A stretch of 64,000 nucleotides of DNA from Bacteroidota bacterium (GTDB taxonomy: Bacteria > Bacteroidota > Bacteroidia > Chitinophagales > Saprospiraceae): the NCBI GenBank assembly GCA_963169325.1, contig CAUJEY010000010.1, positions 18,499-82,498 of the forward strand. The letters are read 5' to 3'. A program made the position numbers and the translations under genes. Position 1 is the stretch's first letter; each line of letters begins with the position of its first letter. This document shows positions 63,218 to 64,000 of the stretch, in pieces. The notes under the pieces are model-generated. The model was not told the origin of the DNA, searched no databases, and saw only the letters and a list, made by a program, of their open reading frames with translations.

Positions 63218-63895
63218 ATGACTAATCCTGCCGTGAAATCCCTAAGTATATTGATTGCCGACGGTCATCCGATTTTCGTCGAAGGGTTGCGAAACGTCCT
63301 GACGGTTCCTGCCACGCGCTTTCAATTTCAGTTAAAAGGCGTTGTTCAAAACGAGAACGGCATCACTGAAATGTTGAAAATGTTCCCCACGGAATTGCTG
63401 CTGATGGACATGAATCTGTCGGATGGCGAAGGGTTAAAACAATTGCCGGTTTTCAAGAAAAATTATCCGAACCTACGGGTGCTGGTTTTTTCCCAGATTG
63501 ACGACGCCCGCCTGGTTAAAGCGACCTTTCGTGCCGGCGCCGATGGCTTGTTGCTCAAGTCTACTTCCAGAGATGAATTGCTCCGCGCCATCGAGGAAGT
63601 TATGGCCGGGAAAACCTTTTTCGGTAAGGGTATTTCCCTGACGGACCGCGGCATGAGCAACGGCAGCGACGGCGTTTTGCCCGAAAACCGTTTTGCCCGA
63701 AAATTCGGCCTCACCCGCCGCGAAATAGAAGTTATGCGCTATATCGGCCAGGTTTTAAACAACAAAGCCATTGCTGAAAAACTCTTTATCAGCGACCAGA
63801 CCGTCAGCGTACACCGCAAAAACATCATGCGCAAACTGGGTGTTAACAACACCGCCAGCCTGATTAAAATCGCATTTGAAAATAATTTAGTTTAA
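63218..63895 (+). CDS. NarL/FixJ-type response regulator
   Basis: The 225-residue protein has an N-terminal receiver (about 1-125): ILIADGHPIFVEGL, the phosphoacceptor region LLLMDMNLSDGEG, VLVFSQIDDARL and LLKSTSRDEL with the conserved Lys. A LuxR-type helix-turn-helix (about 160-225) reads GLTRREIEVMRYIGQVLNNKAIAEKLFISDQTVSVHRKNI. The usual acidic pair DD is DG here, which may weaken Mg2+ binding. The partner kinase is not in the window. The ATG at 63218 is preferred to the TTG at 63212. It is followed 3 bases later by a 37-bp-arm hairpin. Confidence 0.9.
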   Translation: MTNPAVKSLSILIADGHPIFVEGLRNVLTVPATRFQFQLKGVVQNENGITEMLKMFPTELLLMDMNLSDGEGLKQLPVFKKNYPNLRVLVFSQIDDARLVKATFRAGADGLLLKSTSRDELLRAIEEVMAGKTFFGKGISLTDRGMSNGSDGVLPENRFARKFGLTRREIEVMRYIGQVLNNKAIAEKLFISDQTVSVHRKNIMRKLGVNNTASLIKIAFENNLV

Positions 63896-63897
63896 TA

Positions 63898-63977
63898 GGG
63901 TTTCTGGTTAGAAGGTTAGAGGGTTTCTCGTTCGGTAACGCGAACGAGAAACCCTCTAAACTTCTAAGCAGAAACCC
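63898..63977. terminator. 37-bp-arm hairpin of the GGTTAGAGGGTTTCT repeat family
   Basis: Arms of 37 bases with two mismatches flank a 6-base loop. The left arm reads GGGTTTCTGGTTAGAAGG and continues with GGTTAGAGGGTTTCT-like units. It begins three bases after the response-regulator stop, without a T-run, and uses the same repeat unit that flanks glgP. Confidence 0.75.
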
Positions 63978-64000
63978 GATTAATTCCAAATTTAACCGTT

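Overview
The window looks like a chromosome segment from a Bacteroidota bacterium, probably of the Saprospiria type. The evidence is a GldB gliding lipoprotein, a BatD protein, a secreted beta-helix protein with a type IX secretion sorting tail, PorT-like and BamA/OmpA-type outer membrane barrels, many Cys-lipoproteins, and promoters of the Bacteroidota TAnnTTTG form. G+C is slightly above half by eye. No rRNA, tRNA, CRISPR array, transposase, phage or plasmid gene was seen.

Layout. 1-2.5 kb: the 3' end of mnmA, then tsaB (both tRNA modification), and two ArsR-fold regulators. 2.5-6.6 kb: a barrel protein, gldB-batD, and a Nudix hydrolase. 6.6-10.4 kb: a glycosyltransferase gene broken by a repeat, divergent from methylmalonyl-CoA mutase. 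10.4-20.4 kb: an AI-2E-type permease, an SDR39U1-type epimerase, a DUF4846 lipoprotein, a T9SS beta-helix protein, an OmpA-type protein, an amino-acid dehydrogenase divergent from a ureohydrolase-like protein, and a CBS/CorC membrane protein. 20.4-32.6 kb: a di-haem peroxidase, a cation/proton antiporter, a sugar isomerase/epimerase, a lysozyme-like membrane protein, a two-TM protein, a BamA/TamA-like protein, a YceI lipoprotein, a lipoprotein, a phosphoesterase and a CHAD protein. 32.7-40.7 kb: ppdK followed by a group 3d NAD-linked [NiFe] hydrogenase operon, hoxF, a fused hoxU-hoxY gene, hoxH and hoxW. 41-55 kb: an ABC-F ATPase, a DPP-IV-like peptidase, gltB-gltD, a ChbG/YdjC deacetylase and glgP. 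55-64 kb: a COG3650-like lipoprotein, a further lipoprotein, murQ convergent with an amino-sugar-type kinase, a FadH-like reductase, a haloperoxidase-like protein and a NarL-type response regulator.

The most unusual feature is a set of short tandem repeats, with units of 7, 9, 10 and 15 bases, many arranged as long inverted arms. They lie directly after stop codons as hairpins (20.4, 45.0, 63.9 kb), between genes and over start or stop codons (6.7, 35.5, 38.7 kb), on both sides of glgP, and inside genes as in-frame insertions (tsaB, twice in mutB, fadH). One G+C-rich quasi-palindrome encodes nearly the same peptide on both strands. It is read through in mutB but carries an in-frame stop in the glycosyltransferase gene.

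The second unusual feature is the HoxU-HoxY fusion, which joins the electron-transfer subunit of the diaphorase to the hydrogenase small subunit in one polypeptide.
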